Positions 24,480 through 33,662 of a DNA stretch of 64,000 nucleotides are shown here, in pieces. The position numbers were made by a program, and so were the translations under genes. The notes under the pieces were generated by a model. It had not been told where the DNA came from. It was given only the letters and a program-made list of their open reading frames with translations, and searched no databases. Within the stretch, counting starts at the first letter, position 1. Each line of letters begins with the position of its first letter. This DNA comes from Candidatus Brevundimonas colombiensis. Its GTDB lineage: Bacteria > Pseudomonadota > Alphaproteobacteria > Caulobacterales > Caulobacteraceae. The DNA lies in NCBI GenBank assembly GCA_029202665.1, contig CP119326.1, positions 1,488,001-1,552,000 of the forward strand, read 5' to 3'.

Positions 24480-25910
24480 TCAGACGGCCGTGCCGCCGAC
24501 AGTCAGGCCGCCGATCTTCAGGCTGGGCTGGCCGATGCCGACCGGCACGCCCTGGCCCGCCTTGCCGCAGACGCCCACGCCGGGATCGAAGGCGAAATCG
24601 TCTCCGATCATCTGGATCCGGGTCAGGGCCGTGGCCCCGTCGCCGATCAGGGTGGCGCCGCGCACGGGGGCGGTGATGACCCCGTCCTCGATCAGATAGG
24701 CTTCATTGCACTGGAACACGAACTTGCCGTTGGTGATGTCCACCTGACCGCCCGAGAAGTTGGCGGCGTAAAGACCGCGTTTCGTATTGGCGATCATGTC
24801 GGAGCGGCTGTCCCGGCCCGCCTCCATGAAGGTGTTGGTCATGCGCGGCATGGGCATATGGGCGAAGGACTGGCGACGGCCGTTGCCTGTGGCGGCGACG
24901 CCCATCTGACGCGCCGACAGCCGGTCATGCATCAGGCCGACCATGATGCCGTCCTCGATCAGGACGGTTCGGCCGGTCGGGGTGCCCTCGTCGTCGACGG
25001 ACAGAGAACCTCTGCGTCCCGCGATGGAGCCGTCGTCCACCACGGTCACGCCCGGCGCGGCGACGCGCTTGCCCATCATGCCGTTGAAGACGGATGAACC
25101 CTTCCTGTGGAAGTCGCCCTCGAAGCCGTGGCCGATGGCTTCGTGCAGCAGCACGCCGGGCCAGCCCGCGCCCAGCACCACGTCCATCTCGCCCGCCGGA
25201 CAGTCGATGGCGTCCAGATTGACCAGGGCCTGGCGCAGGGCCTCGTCCACCTGGGCCTGCCAGCGGTCGGGGGCGACCCATTCCTCGAAGCCCGCGCGGC
25301 CGCCCGCGCCGGACGAGGCGCTTTCGCGCTTCCCGTTCTGCTCGACGGTGACCGAGACGTTCAGCCGGACCAGCGGGCGGATGTCGCGCACGGCCCGGTC
25401 GTCGGCGCGCAGAATCTCGATGGCCCGTCGCTCACCGATCAGGGAGGCGGACACCTGGACCACGCGCGGATCGCGCGCCCGCGCCCAGGCGTCGATCTCG
25501 GCCAACAGTGCTATCTTGTCCGAGAAGGCGGGCGAGGCGAGGGGGTCGATCTCGCCATACAGTTTCTGGTTGGTGGCGCGGGGGGCGCCGGCGACGCGCG
25601 CCTCGTGGCCCTGCTTGGCCAGGGCGGCGCTGTCGGCGGCGCGGCGCAGGGCGGCGGTCGAAATCTCGTTGGCGTGGGCGTATCCGGCGGTCTCGCCCGC
25701 CACGACACGCAGGCCGAACCCCTCGGTGGCGTCATAGGCGGCGGACTTCAGCCGCCCATCGTCGAACACCAGGCTCTCGCTCTCGGAGCGCTCCAGGAAC
25801 AGTTCGCCATCGTCGGCCCCCGTCAGGGCCGTCTTCAGGATGGACAGGGCTTCGTCGACGTCGACGCCGGCGGCGTCAAGGAGGGGCGGCGGGGAGGCGG
25901 AAACGGTCAT
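24480..25910 (-). CDS. tldD: Metalloprotease TldD
   Basis: A 476-residue cytoplasmic zinc protease subunit that with TldE/PmbA cleaves unfolded peptides and processes some modified peptides, such as microcin B17 precursors. The HExxxH zinc motif appears as LLHEAIGHGFEGD near the middle; the C-terminal domain carries GNGRRQSFAHMPMPRMTNTF and the GVCGKAGQGVPVG turn. Length agrees with the family (about 480). It starts at ATG 25910. A PmbA partner gene is not seen nearby. Confidence 0.95.
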   Translation of the reverse strand: MTVSASPPPLLDAAGVDVDEALSILKTALTGADDGELFLERSESESLVFDDGRLKSAAYDATEGFGLRVVAGETAGYAHANEISTAALRRAADSAALAKQGHEARVAGAPRATNQKLYGEIDPLASPAFSDKIALLAEIDAWARARDPRVVQVSASLIGERRAIEILRADDRAVRDIRPLVRLNVSVTVEQNGKRESASSGAGGRAGFEEWVAPDRWQAQVDEALRQALVNLDAIDCPAGEMDVVLGAGWPGVLLHEAIGHGFEGDFHRKGSSVFNGMMGKRVAAPGVTVVDDGSIAGRRGSLSVDDEGTPTGRTVLIEDGIMVGLMHDRLSARQMGVAATGNGRRQSFAHMPMPRMTNTFMEAGRDSRSDMIANTKRGLYAANFSGGQVDITNGKFVFQCNEAYLIEDGVITAPVRGATLIGDGATALTRIQMIGDDFAFDPGVGVCGKAGQGVPVGIGQPSLKIGGLTVGGTAV

Positions 25911-25964
25911 GGACGCTAGGTAGGGGTTGCAAGCCGCTTCGTCACCTGCCCGCGCGCGAAAGGA

Positions 25965-26987
25965 TCAGTCCAGCCTTTGGGGCCGGGTTACGACGGGGGC
26001 GTCGGGATCGCTGGTCGATGGACGGGCGGCGGTCGGGGCGGACGTCGGCGTGGTCGGGACGATCACCAGCGGCTCGGTCGTGACCGTCGGGGCGGGCGCG
26101 GCCTTTGCCGTGACAGGCTGAGCCGCAACGGGCGCCGGTTGGCGCGGCGCAGCGGTCGCTGGACGAGGTTGAGCGCTCGCCGTCGCCGTCGCCGTCGTGG
26201 GGGCGGCCGGGGTCGGAGAGGTCTGGGCCTTAACGGGGGCTGGGGCGGGCGAAAGGGGCCCGCGCGCCGGGGTTTCAGCCTGAACGACGGCCGCTGCGCC
26301 CGTCGGGACGGTCTCAGCGGGGGGAGCGGTCAGCGGGACGTCATGACGCGCGGCGGCCGTCTCGCCCGATACGGCCGACGGTGTGGGCCGTAGGGTGAAC
26401 CACAGGCCGCCCCCAATCGCCAGCAGGGCGGCGACGCCTGCGCCGACGTAGAGCGGCAGGCGCGACCGCCTGGCCGGAGCCCGGGCGAAACCGGGCGTCG
26501 CCTGGGGCGCAGGCGCGGCGACGATGGGATCGGCCGCGACGGGCGGGGTCTCGATCGGCTTCGGCGCAGGCGCAGGCGCGGTCGGCGGCCCTGGCAGCGG
26601 ACGCACGGTCAGATCGGCGTCTGGCGATGGCGTGGTTTGCGACACGGGCTGAGGCGTTGCGGCCGGGACCGGACGCGCGGTGGGGATCAGCGATCCGCCC
26701 AGGATGCTTCCGGTTTGCGGGCGCGGCGCGGGACGGGGCGTCGGTCCTCGACCCTGTGCAGGCGACTGACCGGCAACCGGCGCCACGCCGGACGCAAGGC
26801 TCCGGGTCTGGATCGAACCCTGCTGCTGTTGCGGGGACGGCTTGCGCGGCGGCGGATTGGGAATGCGGTCCAGCGGATTGGGCGCGACCGGAACAGGGCC
26901 GACGTGGAAGGTCGTCGCGGGCATGCGACCCCACTGCGCCGGCTTGCGGGCGAAGGGTTCGGGCGGGGTCTTCTGGTCGTCGGACAT
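25965..26987 (-). CDS. Proline/alanine-rich single-pass membrane protein
   Basis: A 340-residue low-complexity protein. Residues 1-172 are proline-, glutamine- and arginine-rich and probably cytoplasmic and disordered. One transmembrane helix lies at about 177-199 (LYVGAGVAALLAIGGGLWF). Residues 200-340 are rich in Pro, Ala, Thr and Val and would be periplasmic. No enzymatic domain or SPOR/LysM motif is visible. The layout resembles TonB-like or cell-envelope linker proteins, but the C-terminal folded domain of TonB is absent. ATG 26987 follows AAACC with no strong ribosome-binding site. Function unknown. Confidence 0.6.
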   Translation of the reverse strand: MSDDQKTPPEPFARKPAQWGRMPATTFHVGPVPVAPNPLDRIPNPPPRKPSPQQQQGSIQTRSLASGVAPVAGQSPAQGRGPTPRPAPRPQTGSILGGSLIPTARPVPAATPQPVSQTTPSPDADLTVRPLPGPPTAPAPAPKPIETPPVAADPIVAAPAPQATPGFARAPARRSRLPLYVGAGVAALLAIGGGLWFTLRPTPSAVSGETAAARHDVPLTAPPAETVPTGAAAVVQAETPARGPLSPAPAPVKAQTSPTPAAPTTATATASAQPRPATAAPRQPAPVAAQPVTAKAAPAPTVTTEPLVIVPTTPTSAPTAARPSTSDPDAPVVTRPQRLD

Positions 26988-27028
26988 GGTTTCTCAATCG
27001 CTGGCGATCTGGCCCGTTTCGTGACGGT

Positions 27029-27796
27029 TCAGTTCTTGAGCCGGTAGCCGGTTTTAAACATCCACATGACGATGGCCAGGCAGACGGCGAAGAAGCCCAG
27101 GGTCGCCGCCACGCTGACGCCGATCGCCACATCCCCCTGGCCGTAGAAGGCCCAGCGGAAGCCCGAGATCAGATAGACCACCGGATTGAACAGGGTCACG
27201 GTGCGCCAACCCTCAGGCAACATGTCGATGGAATAGAAGGCGCCGCCCAGGAAGGTCAGCGGCGTCACGATCAGCATGGGGATCATCTGCAACTGCTCGA
27301 ACCCGTCGGCCCAGACCCCGATGATGAAGCCGAACAGGCTGAAGGTCACCGAGATCAGGATCAGGAAGGTCATCATCCAGACCGGATGCAGAATCTGCAG
27401 CGGTACGAAGAAGGCCGCCGTGGCCAGGATGATCAGCCCCAGCGCCGCCGACTTGGTCGCCGCCGCCCCGACATAGGCCAGAACGATCTCCAGCGACGAC
27501 ACGGGCGCGGACAGGATTTCGTAGATGGTGCCGGTGAATTTGGGAAAATAGATGCCGAACGAAGCGTTGAAGATCGACTGGGTGAACAGGCTGAGCATGA
27601 TCAGGCCCGGCACGATGAAGGCGCCATAGGGCACGCCGCCGACCTCCTGCATCCGGCTGCCGATGGCGCCGCCGAAGACGACGAAATACAGGGCGGTGGT
27701 GATGACGGGCGTGACGATGCTTTGCCAGATGGTGCGCAGCGCGCGGGCCATTTCGAAGCGATAGATGGCCCAGACGCCGTAGGCATTGAAGGTCAT
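27029..27796 (-). CDS. ABC-2 type transporter permease
   Basis: A 255-residue inner-membrane protein with about six helices and the ABC-2 permease signature (GFIIGVWADGFEQLQMIPMLIVTPLTFLGGAFY region, positions about 165-200; key residues F-E-Q and P-L-x-F-L-G-G). It starts with a cytoplasmic MTFNAYGVWAIYRFEMAR and ends in MWMFKTGYRLKN. ATG 27796 overlaps the stop of the ATP-binding gene by 4 bases (ATGA), so the pair is translationally coupled. It is closest to the YadH-type exporters; the substrate is unknown, with multidrug, lipid or polysaccharide as possibilities. Confidence 0.92.
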   Translation of the reverse strand: MTFNAYGVWAIYRFEMARALRTIWQSIVTPVITTALYFVVFGGAIGSRMQEVGGVPYGAFIVPGLIMLSLFTQSIFNASFGIYFPKFTGTIYEILSAPVSSLEIVLAYVGAAATKSAALGLIILATAAFFVPLQILHPVWMMTFLILISVTFSLFGFIIGVWADGFEQLQMIPMLIVTPLTFLGGAFYSIDMLPEGWRTVTLFNPVVYLISGFRWAFYGQGDVAIGVSVAATLGFFAVCLAIVMWMFKTGYRLKN

Positions 27797-28725
27797 GCGG
27801 CGGTTCCGTTCGTATGGACCAGGCTGACGAAGATGTCTTCCAGCGAGCTCTGGCGGGTGTTCAGGTCCTTGAAGCCGATGTTCAGACCCTCCAGCCGTCG
27901 GATCAGCGAGGGCACGCCGGTATCCTCGGCATTGGCGTCGAAACTGTATTCCAGCTCGCCTCCGCCGGTCTTCAGCGTCAGATCCCAGTCGGACAGTTCG
28001 GCGGGCAGGGCGTCCAGTGAATCGACCAGGTTCAGCGTCAGGGTCTTCTTGCCCAGCTTCTTCATCAGGGCCGTCTTTTCCTCGACCAGGATCAGCTCTC
28101 CCTTCAGGATCACCCCGATCCGGTCGGCCATCTCCTCGGCCTCCTCGATATAGTGGGTGGTCAGGATGATGGTGACGCCGCGTTCGCGCAGGCGTCGGAC
28201 CATCGCCCACATGTCGCGGCGCAGCTCCACGTCCACACCGGCCGTCGGCTCGTCCAGGAACAGGATGTCCGGTTCGTGGCTGAGGGCCTTGGCGATCATC
28301 ACGCGCCGCTTCATGCCGCCGGACAGGGTGCGCAGCTTGGCGTCGCGCTTGTCCCACAGCGACAGGTCGCGCAGCAGTTGCTCGATGAAGGCCGGGTTCG
28401 GCGCCTTGCCGAACAGGCCCCGACTGAAGGTGACGGTGGCCATGACCGTCTCGAAGGCGTCGGTGGTCAGCTCCTGCGGCACCAGGCCGATCTTGGTGCG
28501 GGCGGCGCGGAAGTCGGTCTGGATGTCATGACCGTCGGCGATCACCGTGCCTGTCGAGGGGGTGACGATGCCGCAGATGATGGAGATCAGGGTGGTCTTG
28601 CCCGCCCCGTTCGGTCCCAGAAGGGCGAAGATTTCGCCCTTTTCGATGCTCAGGTCGATACGTTTCAACGCCTGAAGCCCCGACTTGTAGGTCTTTGTCA
28701 GGTCTTCGATCTGGATAACGGGCAT
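27793..28725 (-). CDS. ABC transporter ATP-binding protein (YadG-like)
   Basis: A 310-residue ATPase. Walker A is LLGPNGAGKTT (about 38-48), the Q-loop is LVPQELT, the signature is LSGGMKRRV, Walker B is ILFLDEPTAG, and the switch histidine is in LTTHYIEEAE. A C-terminal extension of about 80 residues follows the ATPase domain, as in the CcmA/YadG/DrrA group. ATG 28725 was chosen over a longer frame because AGGAGACTGT precedes it and the fold starts directly (VIQIEDLTKTYKSG). It energises the permease encoded next. Confidence 0.94.
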   Translation of the reverse strand: MPVIQIEDLTKTYKSGLQALKRIDLSIEKGEIFALLGPNGAGKTTLISIICGIVTPSTGTVIADGHDIQTDFRAARTKIGLVPQELTTDAFETVMATVTFSRGLFGKAPNPAFIEQLLRDLSLWDKRDAKLRTLSGGMKRRVMIAKALSHEPDILFLDEPTAGVDVELRRDMWAMVRRLRERGVTIILTTHYIEEAEEMADRIGVILKGELILVEEKTALMKKLGKKTLTLNLVDSLDALPAELSDWDLTLKTGGGELEYSFDANAEDTGVPSLIRRLEGLNIGFKDLNTRQSSLEDIFVSLVHTNGTAA

Positions 28726-28884
28726 ACAGTCTCCTGGCGCGGCAGGCGCATGGGCGCTTGCCGGATGTGGCGGCAATATGGCGTTCCGCCGCCCGCACTC
28801 AAGGGGCGGATGCGTTCGCCAAGCCGTTGTTAACCCGATTGGCTCACCGTGGCCGCCTGTGCCTGATTTCGACGGGAGCTTAGC

Positions 28885-30237
28885 GTGCCGTCCCTGTCCC
28901 CCGCCCACCGCGCCGCCCTGACGGCGGTCGTCGAGGCCTGTCCCGATGCGTCGCTGGCGCAGCTGGGCGGGGCGGTCGCGGCCCTGCCGGGCGAAAAGGC
29001 GGCGGAGCTGGCGGTCATCGTGGGCGAGCAGGCGCGCGATCGCGCCCGGCGCGCCACCGCCTTTGCGCCCCTGCTGCCCCTATTTCAGGCTCGCGCCGAC
29101 GGCGTGCCGGCCCTGACCTTTCCGCCCGTGGTGCTGGCGCGTGTCTGGCGGGAGGCGGTGATCGGCGAGGAGGCCTTTCTGCCCTTGCTGGACGGGGCGG
29201 CGACGGTCGACGGCGAATGGACCCTGGCGGCGGATCGGCTGTGCGCGCGGGCGGCGGCGGTGCTGCGTGACCGGCCCCGCGACGTCTGGCCGGAGTTCCA
29301 GCGCCCGCCGGACGGGGCGCCCCCTTCCACCCCGGCCGAGCTGGCGGGATGTTTCGACCTGACCCCGCTGGCCCGGACGGCCCTGCCGCGCCTGTCGGTC
29401 TGGCTGGAGCGGCCGGACGACAACCAGCTGGCGGGCCTGCGCCTGCTGATCCAGGACTGTCTGGTCGTGGCGCCGGACGGCGGGCGGCGGATGATCGATA
29501 TTCTGTTCGCCCATGTGGCGGACGCCGAGCGGATGCTGAGGGTGGTGACGCGCACCAGCCGCCTGGCCGACCGCGAGGTGACGCTGAGCCATTCGGACAT
29601 GGGCGTCTTCGTCGAGCGGCTGCTGGCCTCGGTCCAGACGCGGGTGCAGGGGATGGCGGCGCTGCGGTCTTCCTTGTCCGAGGACGCCATGCGGGCGGTG
29701 GTGGATCAGGTCGGCTGGTGCGCCGGGGTCCTGGCCGAGATGGACCTCACGCTGCAGATTCGGCCGGACTCCAGCTGGGGCAAGACGGCGCGGATGGCGC
29801 GGGTGCAGGTGTCGGGCCAGCTGTCCGGCCTGATGAAATCGACGGCGGCGGCGGTTCACGCCGCCTTGCCGATGAAGCGCCGCGCCATCGCCGGCCGCAT
29901 GACCCGGATGTCGCCCTGGCTGGAGGCGCCGGCGGACGGCGAGCCGATCGAGGCGGCGGCGGCCCTGCTTGCGGCGGCGGCGGCCCTGCGGGGGGCGGCG
30001 GTCACATTCGGTTGCGAGGCCGACCGCGCGGCCCTGAAGACCGAGATGACCGACTATCTGACCACCTGGGCCAATGAAGCGCTGGACGGCATGGCGGACG
30101 GCGAGGTCGAAAACCCGGACCAGGCGCTGCGGCTGATCGGGATCGCGGCGCGTTTCCTGACGCTGATCGAGGCGCTGGAGGCGGCCCGAGCGGTTCGCCG
30201 GCGCGCGGCGACGGCGGAGACCGCCCGTCTGGCGTAA
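28885..30237 (+). CDS. Conserved-looking hypothetical protein, 450 residues
   Basis: A cytoplasmic, mostly alpha-helical protein (alanine, arginine and leucine rich) without signal peptide or transmembrane helix. No domain is recognised. Visible features are an N-terminal helical repeat-like part (about 1-120), a central segment with LRLLIQDCLVVAPDGGRRM and HSDMGVFVERLLASVQTRVQ, and a helical C-terminus rich in EAARAVRRR. The start is GTG 28885 with GGGAG eight bases before it. It is divergent from the ABC exporter and 69 bases upstream of ccmI. Third-position GC is very high throughout, supporting real coding sequence. Confidence 0.75.
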   Translation: MPSLSPAHRAALTAVVEACPDASLAQLGGAVAALPGEKAAELAVIVGEQARDRARRATAFAPLLPLFQARADGVPALTFPPVVLARVWREAVIGEEAFLPLLDGAATVDGEWTLAADRLCARAAAVLRDRPRDVWPEFQRPPDGAPPSTPAELAGCFDLTPLARTALPRLSVWLERPDDNQLAGLRLLIQDCLVVAPDGGRRMIDILFAHVADAERMLRVVTRTSRLADREVTLSHSDMGVFVERLLASVQTRVQGMAALRSSLSEDAMRAVVDQVGWCAGVLAEMDLTLQIRPDSSWGKTARMARVQVSGQLSGLMKSTAAAVHAALPMKRRAIAGRMTRMSPWLEAPADGEPIEAAAALLAAAAALRGAAVTFGCEADRAALKTEMTDYLTTWANEALDGMADGEVENPDQALRLIGIAARFLTLIEALEAARAVRRRAATAETARLA

Positions 30238-30305
30238 GGCCGGGCGGAGGGGGGCGATGAAAGGCGTCTCGCCCGACGCCCATTGATCGGCTAGACCCCT
30301 GAATC

Positions 30306-31124
30306 ATGATCGCCTTCTGGATGATGACGGGACTGGCGGCGGCCCTGGCCGCCCTTTTGGTGCTGGCCGGCGCACGGCGCGGGGCCGAACCCGCGGCGGA
30401 CGTCGAGACGCAGGCTGGAGCGCGCGAGATCGAGGAGCTGGACCGGCTGAAAGCGCGGGGCCTTCTGGACGAGGCCGCCCATTCGGCGGCGCGGGCCGAG
30501 GCGGGCCGACGGCTTCTGGCTCTGACGGCGACGGCGGCGCCTGTCGCGGGCGTCAGGGATCGGCTGTGGGTGTTGGGCGGGATCGGCGTGACGGTCGCGG
30601 CGGCGCTGGGGCTCTATGTCGCGACCGGGGCGCCGGGTCTGCCGGACCAGGGTTATGAGCGGCGCGTGGATGCCTGGTCGGCCGATCTGAACGGGCTGGA
30701 GCCGGCGCAGCTGGCGGCGGTGACCGCCCGCGTCGCCAAGGAGCGGCCCGGCGATCGTCAGGCCCTGGCCATGCTGGGCGCCGCGCGCTTCGCCGCCGAC
30801 GATCCGCTGGGGGCGGCCTCGGCCTTTCGCCGCCTGATCGACCTGGACCCCAAGGACGCCCAGGCCTGGGCGCGGCTGGGCGAAAGCCTGGTGGTCGCCA
30901 ACGACAACCAGATCGGCGGCGACGCCGAGGCGGCCTTCCGCCAGGCGCTGACCCTGGACCCCGATCAGCTGGGCGCGCGCTTCTTTTTGGGCGAGGCGGC
31001 CTTGCGGCGCGGCGACCGGACGGCGGCCCGCGACCTGTGGACGCCCCTGATCGCGGCTCTCGATCCCGCCGATCCGCGCCGCCAGGATCTGGAACGCCGC
31101 CTGCCCGAGGCGAGGCCGCAATGA
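30306..31124 (+). CDS. ccmI: Cytochrome c maturation protein CcmI
   Basis: A 272-residue membrane protein, also called CycH, that chaperones apocytochrome c to the heme lyase. Two hydrophobic helices flank a short cytoplasmic loop with EELDRLKARGLLDEAAH (about residues 4-20 and 85-105). A periplasmic TPR region (about 135-260) follows, with FAADDPLGAASAFRRLIDLDP and AFRQALTLDPDQLGARF as repeat units, given by key residues A, P and the LDP turns. It opens a ccmI-ccmE-ccmF-ccmH run, the cycHJKL order of alphaproteobacteria. Confidence 0.93.
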   Translation: MIAFWMMTGLAAALAALLVLAGARRGAEPAADVETQAGAREIEELDRLKARGLLDEAAHSAARAEAGRRLLALTATAAPVAGVRDRLWVLGGIGVTVAAALGLYVATGAPGLPDQGYERRVDAWSADLNGLEPAQLAAVTARVAKERPGDRQALAMLGAARFAADDPLGAASAFRRLIDLDPKDAQAWARLGESLVVANDNQIGGDAEAAFRQALTLDPDQLGARFFLGEAALRRGDRTAARDLWTPLIAALDPADPRRQDLERRLPEARPQ

Positions 31125-31182
31125 CGCATTGGTCGCGCCCGGCGCCGGGGCTATACGGCGTCGAACCGAAAAGGTCCGTCGC

Positions 31183-31677
31183 ATGAGCTGGCTGCCCAGA
31201 TCGCCAAAGGCCCGTCGTCGCCTGTGGGTCGTCGCCGCCGTCGCGCCGATCCTGGCGTTGGCGGTCGGCCTGTCGCTGTGGGCGATGCAGGACAGCGTGA
31301 CCTTCTTCTATTCCCCGTCCGAAGCCACCGCCGACAAGGCGCCGGAAGGGCGCAACATCCGCCTGGGCGGCCTGGTCGAGGTCGGCAGCGTGCACAGGTC
31401 GGACGACGGCTTGGTGGCCTTTTCCGTCACCGACAATGTGGGCGTGACCCGCGTCGTCTACCACGGCGACCTGCCCGACCTGTTCCGCGAAGGGCAGGGG
31501 ATCGTGGCGCAGGGGGCGTTCGGCGCAGACCGCACCTTCCACGCCAGTCAGGTCCTGGCCAAGCACGACGAGAACTATATGCCGCGCGAGGTCGCCGACC
31601 GCCTGAAGAAAAAAGGCGAATGGCGGCCGGAGGCGACGCCGACGGCAGCGGCCGTCAGCCAGACCATGCCCTCATGA
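31183..31677 (+). CDS. ccmE: Cytochrome c maturation heme chaperone CcmE
   Basis: A 164-residue membrane-anchored periplasmic protein (CycJ) that carries heme to CcmF/CcmH. It has an N-terminal anchor (about 14-34, VVAAVAPILALAVGLSLWAM), a beta-barrel OB domain, and the heme-binding HxxxY in KHDENYMP near residue 127. ATG 31183 was preferred over a frame extending 18 codons upstream into the intergenic space, since the protein begins with the typical basic segment RSPKARRR. The stop overlaps the ccmF start (ATGA). Confidence 0.95.
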   Translation: MSWLPRSPKARRRLWVVAAVAPILALAVGLSLWAMQDSVTFFYSPSEATADKAPEGRNIRLGGLVEVGSVHRSDDGLVAFSVTDNVGVTRVVYHGDLPDLFREGQGIVAQGAFGADRTFHASQVLAKHDENYMPREVADRLKKKGEWRPEATPTAAAVSQTMPS

Positions 31678-33662
31678 TCGCCGAATTCGGGGCCTTCGCC
31701 CTGGCGCTGGCGCTGGCGCTGTCCATCCTTCAGACGGCGCTATCTGCGGCCGGTCGCGTGCGGCGCAGTCCGGTGCTGGCCGGCGCGGCCCAGGGCGCCG
31801 CACTGGCGGCGGCGGCGGCGGTCGTTCTCAGTTTCGCGGCCCTGATCTACGCCTTCGTCACATCCGACTTCTCGGTCTCGAACGTGGCGGCCAACAGCCA
31901 CACCGACAAGCCGATGCTGTACAAGGTGGCGGGCGCCTGGGGCAGCCATGAAGGCTCGCTTCTCCTGTGGTGTCTGGTGCTGACCGTGTTCGGCGGGGCG
32001 TTGGCGCGGGCGCGCGGGCTGCCGTTCGGGCTGAAGGCGTCAGCGGTGGCGGTTCAGGGGGCGCTGGGGTCGCTGTTTTTGGCCTTCGCCGTCTTCACCT
32101 CCAGCCCCTTCACCCGTCTGGACCCCGCGCCGTTCCAGGGCGCGTCGCTGAACCCCCTGCTGCAGGACCCGGCGCTGGCGGTGCATCCGCCGCTGCTCTA
32201 TGCGGGCTATGTCGGGTTTTCGGTCTGTTTCTCGCTGGCGGTGGCGGCCCTGATCGAGGGGCGGGCGCAGACGGCCTTCTGGCCCGCATGGGGGCGCTGG
32301 GTGCGGCCCTGGGCCCTGGCCAGCTGGGCCCTGCTGACGGTCGGCATAACCCTGGGATCGTTCTGGGCTTATTATGAGCTGGGCTGGGGCGGTTGGTGGT
32401 TCTGGGACCCGGTCGAGAATGCGTCATTCATGCCCTGGCTGGCGGGCGCGGCCTTGCTGCACAGCGCGGTGGTGACGGAGCGGCGCGGGGCGTTGGCGGG
32501 CTGGACCGTGTTCCTGGCGCTTCTGGCCTTCACCTTCTCCATGCTGGGGGCGTTCCTGGTGCGCTCGGGCGTGCTGACCAGCGTTCATGCCTTCGCCGTC
32601 GATCCCCAACGGGGGATGATGCTGCTGGCCATACTGGGCGTGACGGCCGGCGCGGCCTTCGCCCTGTTCGCCTGGCGCGCGCCGCAGTTGAAGGGCGGGG
32701 GCCTGTTCGCGCCGATCAGCCGCGAGGGCGCGCTGGTGCTGAACAACCTGTTCCTGACCGCCGCCGCCGCGACGGTTCTGCTGGGCACCCTGTATCCCCT
32801 GATCCTGGAGGCCGCGTCCGGCGCGACCATCTCGGTCGGCCCGCCCTATTTCGCCGCCACCTTCACGCCCTTGATGATGGTCGCCTTCCTGATCCTGCCG
32901 GCCGGGCCGTTGTTGGCGTGGAAGCGCGGCGATCTGCCCGGCGCGATGCAGAGGCTGGCCGTGGCGGGCGGCGTGGCCATCCTGTCGGCCCTGGCCGCCT
33001 ATGCCCTGTGGGAGCCCAGAAAGGCCCTGGCCGCCATCGGGGTCGCCGTCGGGGCGTGGTTGATCGCGGGATCGCTGGCCGAGGTCGCCGAGCGCATCCG
33101 CCTGTTCCGCGCGCCCGGCGCTGAAATCTGGCGACGGACGAAGGGGCTGCCGCTGGGCGCCTGGGGCATGACCCTGGCCCATCTGGGGGTGGGGGTCTTC
33201 ATCCTAGGCGCGGTGGTCGAGACGGGGTTCAAGGCCGAGGCGGCGCGGTCGCTCAGCATCGGCCAGAGCGTGTCGGCGGGCCCGTGGACCGTGACGCTGG
33301 ACGAGGTCCGCGTGGTCGAAGGCCCCAACTATCTGGCCGAACAGGGGCGGCTGACCGTGCGCCCCGCCGACGACCGGGGCCGGGCCACGACCGTCACGGC
33401 CGAGCGGCGGTTCTTCCCCGCCGGCGGCCAGACCACCACCGAGGTCGGGCTGGATTTCCGGGGGCTGGACGACGTCTATGTGGTGATCGGCGAGCGGGCC
33501 GGCAGTCCGCAGCAACCGGCCTGGGTGGTGCGCCTGTACTGGAACCCGTGGGCGCGGCTGATCTTCCTGGGGCCGGCGATCATGGCCCTGGGCGGGGCGC
33601 TGTCTCTGATGGATCGACGGCTGCGTCTGGGCGTGGGTCAAAGACGGCGCAAGGCGGCATGA
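31674..33662 (+). CDS. ccmF: Cytochrome c heme lyase subunit CcmF
   Basis: A 662-residue multi-helix membrane protein (CycK) that attaches heme to apocytochrome c with CcmH and CcmI. The WWD heme-handling motif is WGGWWFWDPVENASFMPWL, and AGAWGSHEGSLLLWCL lies near residue 85. Conserved periplasmic histidines include VHPPLLYAGY. A large C-terminal periplasmic domain (about 540-630) precedes the last helix. ATG 31674 overlaps ccmE by 4 bases, and its stop overlaps ccmH by 4 bases, so all are coupled. Confidence 0.96.
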   Translation: MIAEFGAFALALALALSILQTALSAAGRVRRSPVLAGAAQGAALAAAAAVVLSFAALIYAFVTSDFSVSNVAANSHTDKPMLYKVAGAWGSHEGSLLLWCLVLTVFGGALARARGLPFGLKASAVAVQGALGSLFLAFAVFTSSPFTRLDPAPFQGASLNPLLQDPALAVHPPLLYAGYVGFSVCFSLAVAALIEGRAQTAFWPAWGRWVRPWALASWALLTVGITLGSFWAYYELGWGGWWFWDPVENASFMPWLAGAALLHSAVVTERRGALAGWTVFLALLAFTFSMLGAFLVRSGVLTSVHAFAVDPQRGMMLLAILGVTAGAAFALFAWRAPQLKGGGLFAPISREGALVLNNLFLTAAAATVLLGTLYPLILEAASGATISVGPPYFAATFTPLMMVAFLILPAGPLLAWKRGDLPGAMQRLAVAGGVAILSALAAYALWEPRKALAAIGVAVGAWLIAGSLAEVAERIRLFRAPGAEIWRRTKGLPLGAWGMTLAHLGVGVFILGAVVETGFKAEAARSLSIGQSVSAGPWTVTLDEVRVVEGPNYLAEQGRLTVRPADDRGRATTVTAERRFFPAGGQTTTEVGLDFRGLDDVYVVIGERAGSPQQPAWVVRLYWNPWARLIFLGPAIMALGGALSLMDRRLRLGVGQRRRKAA

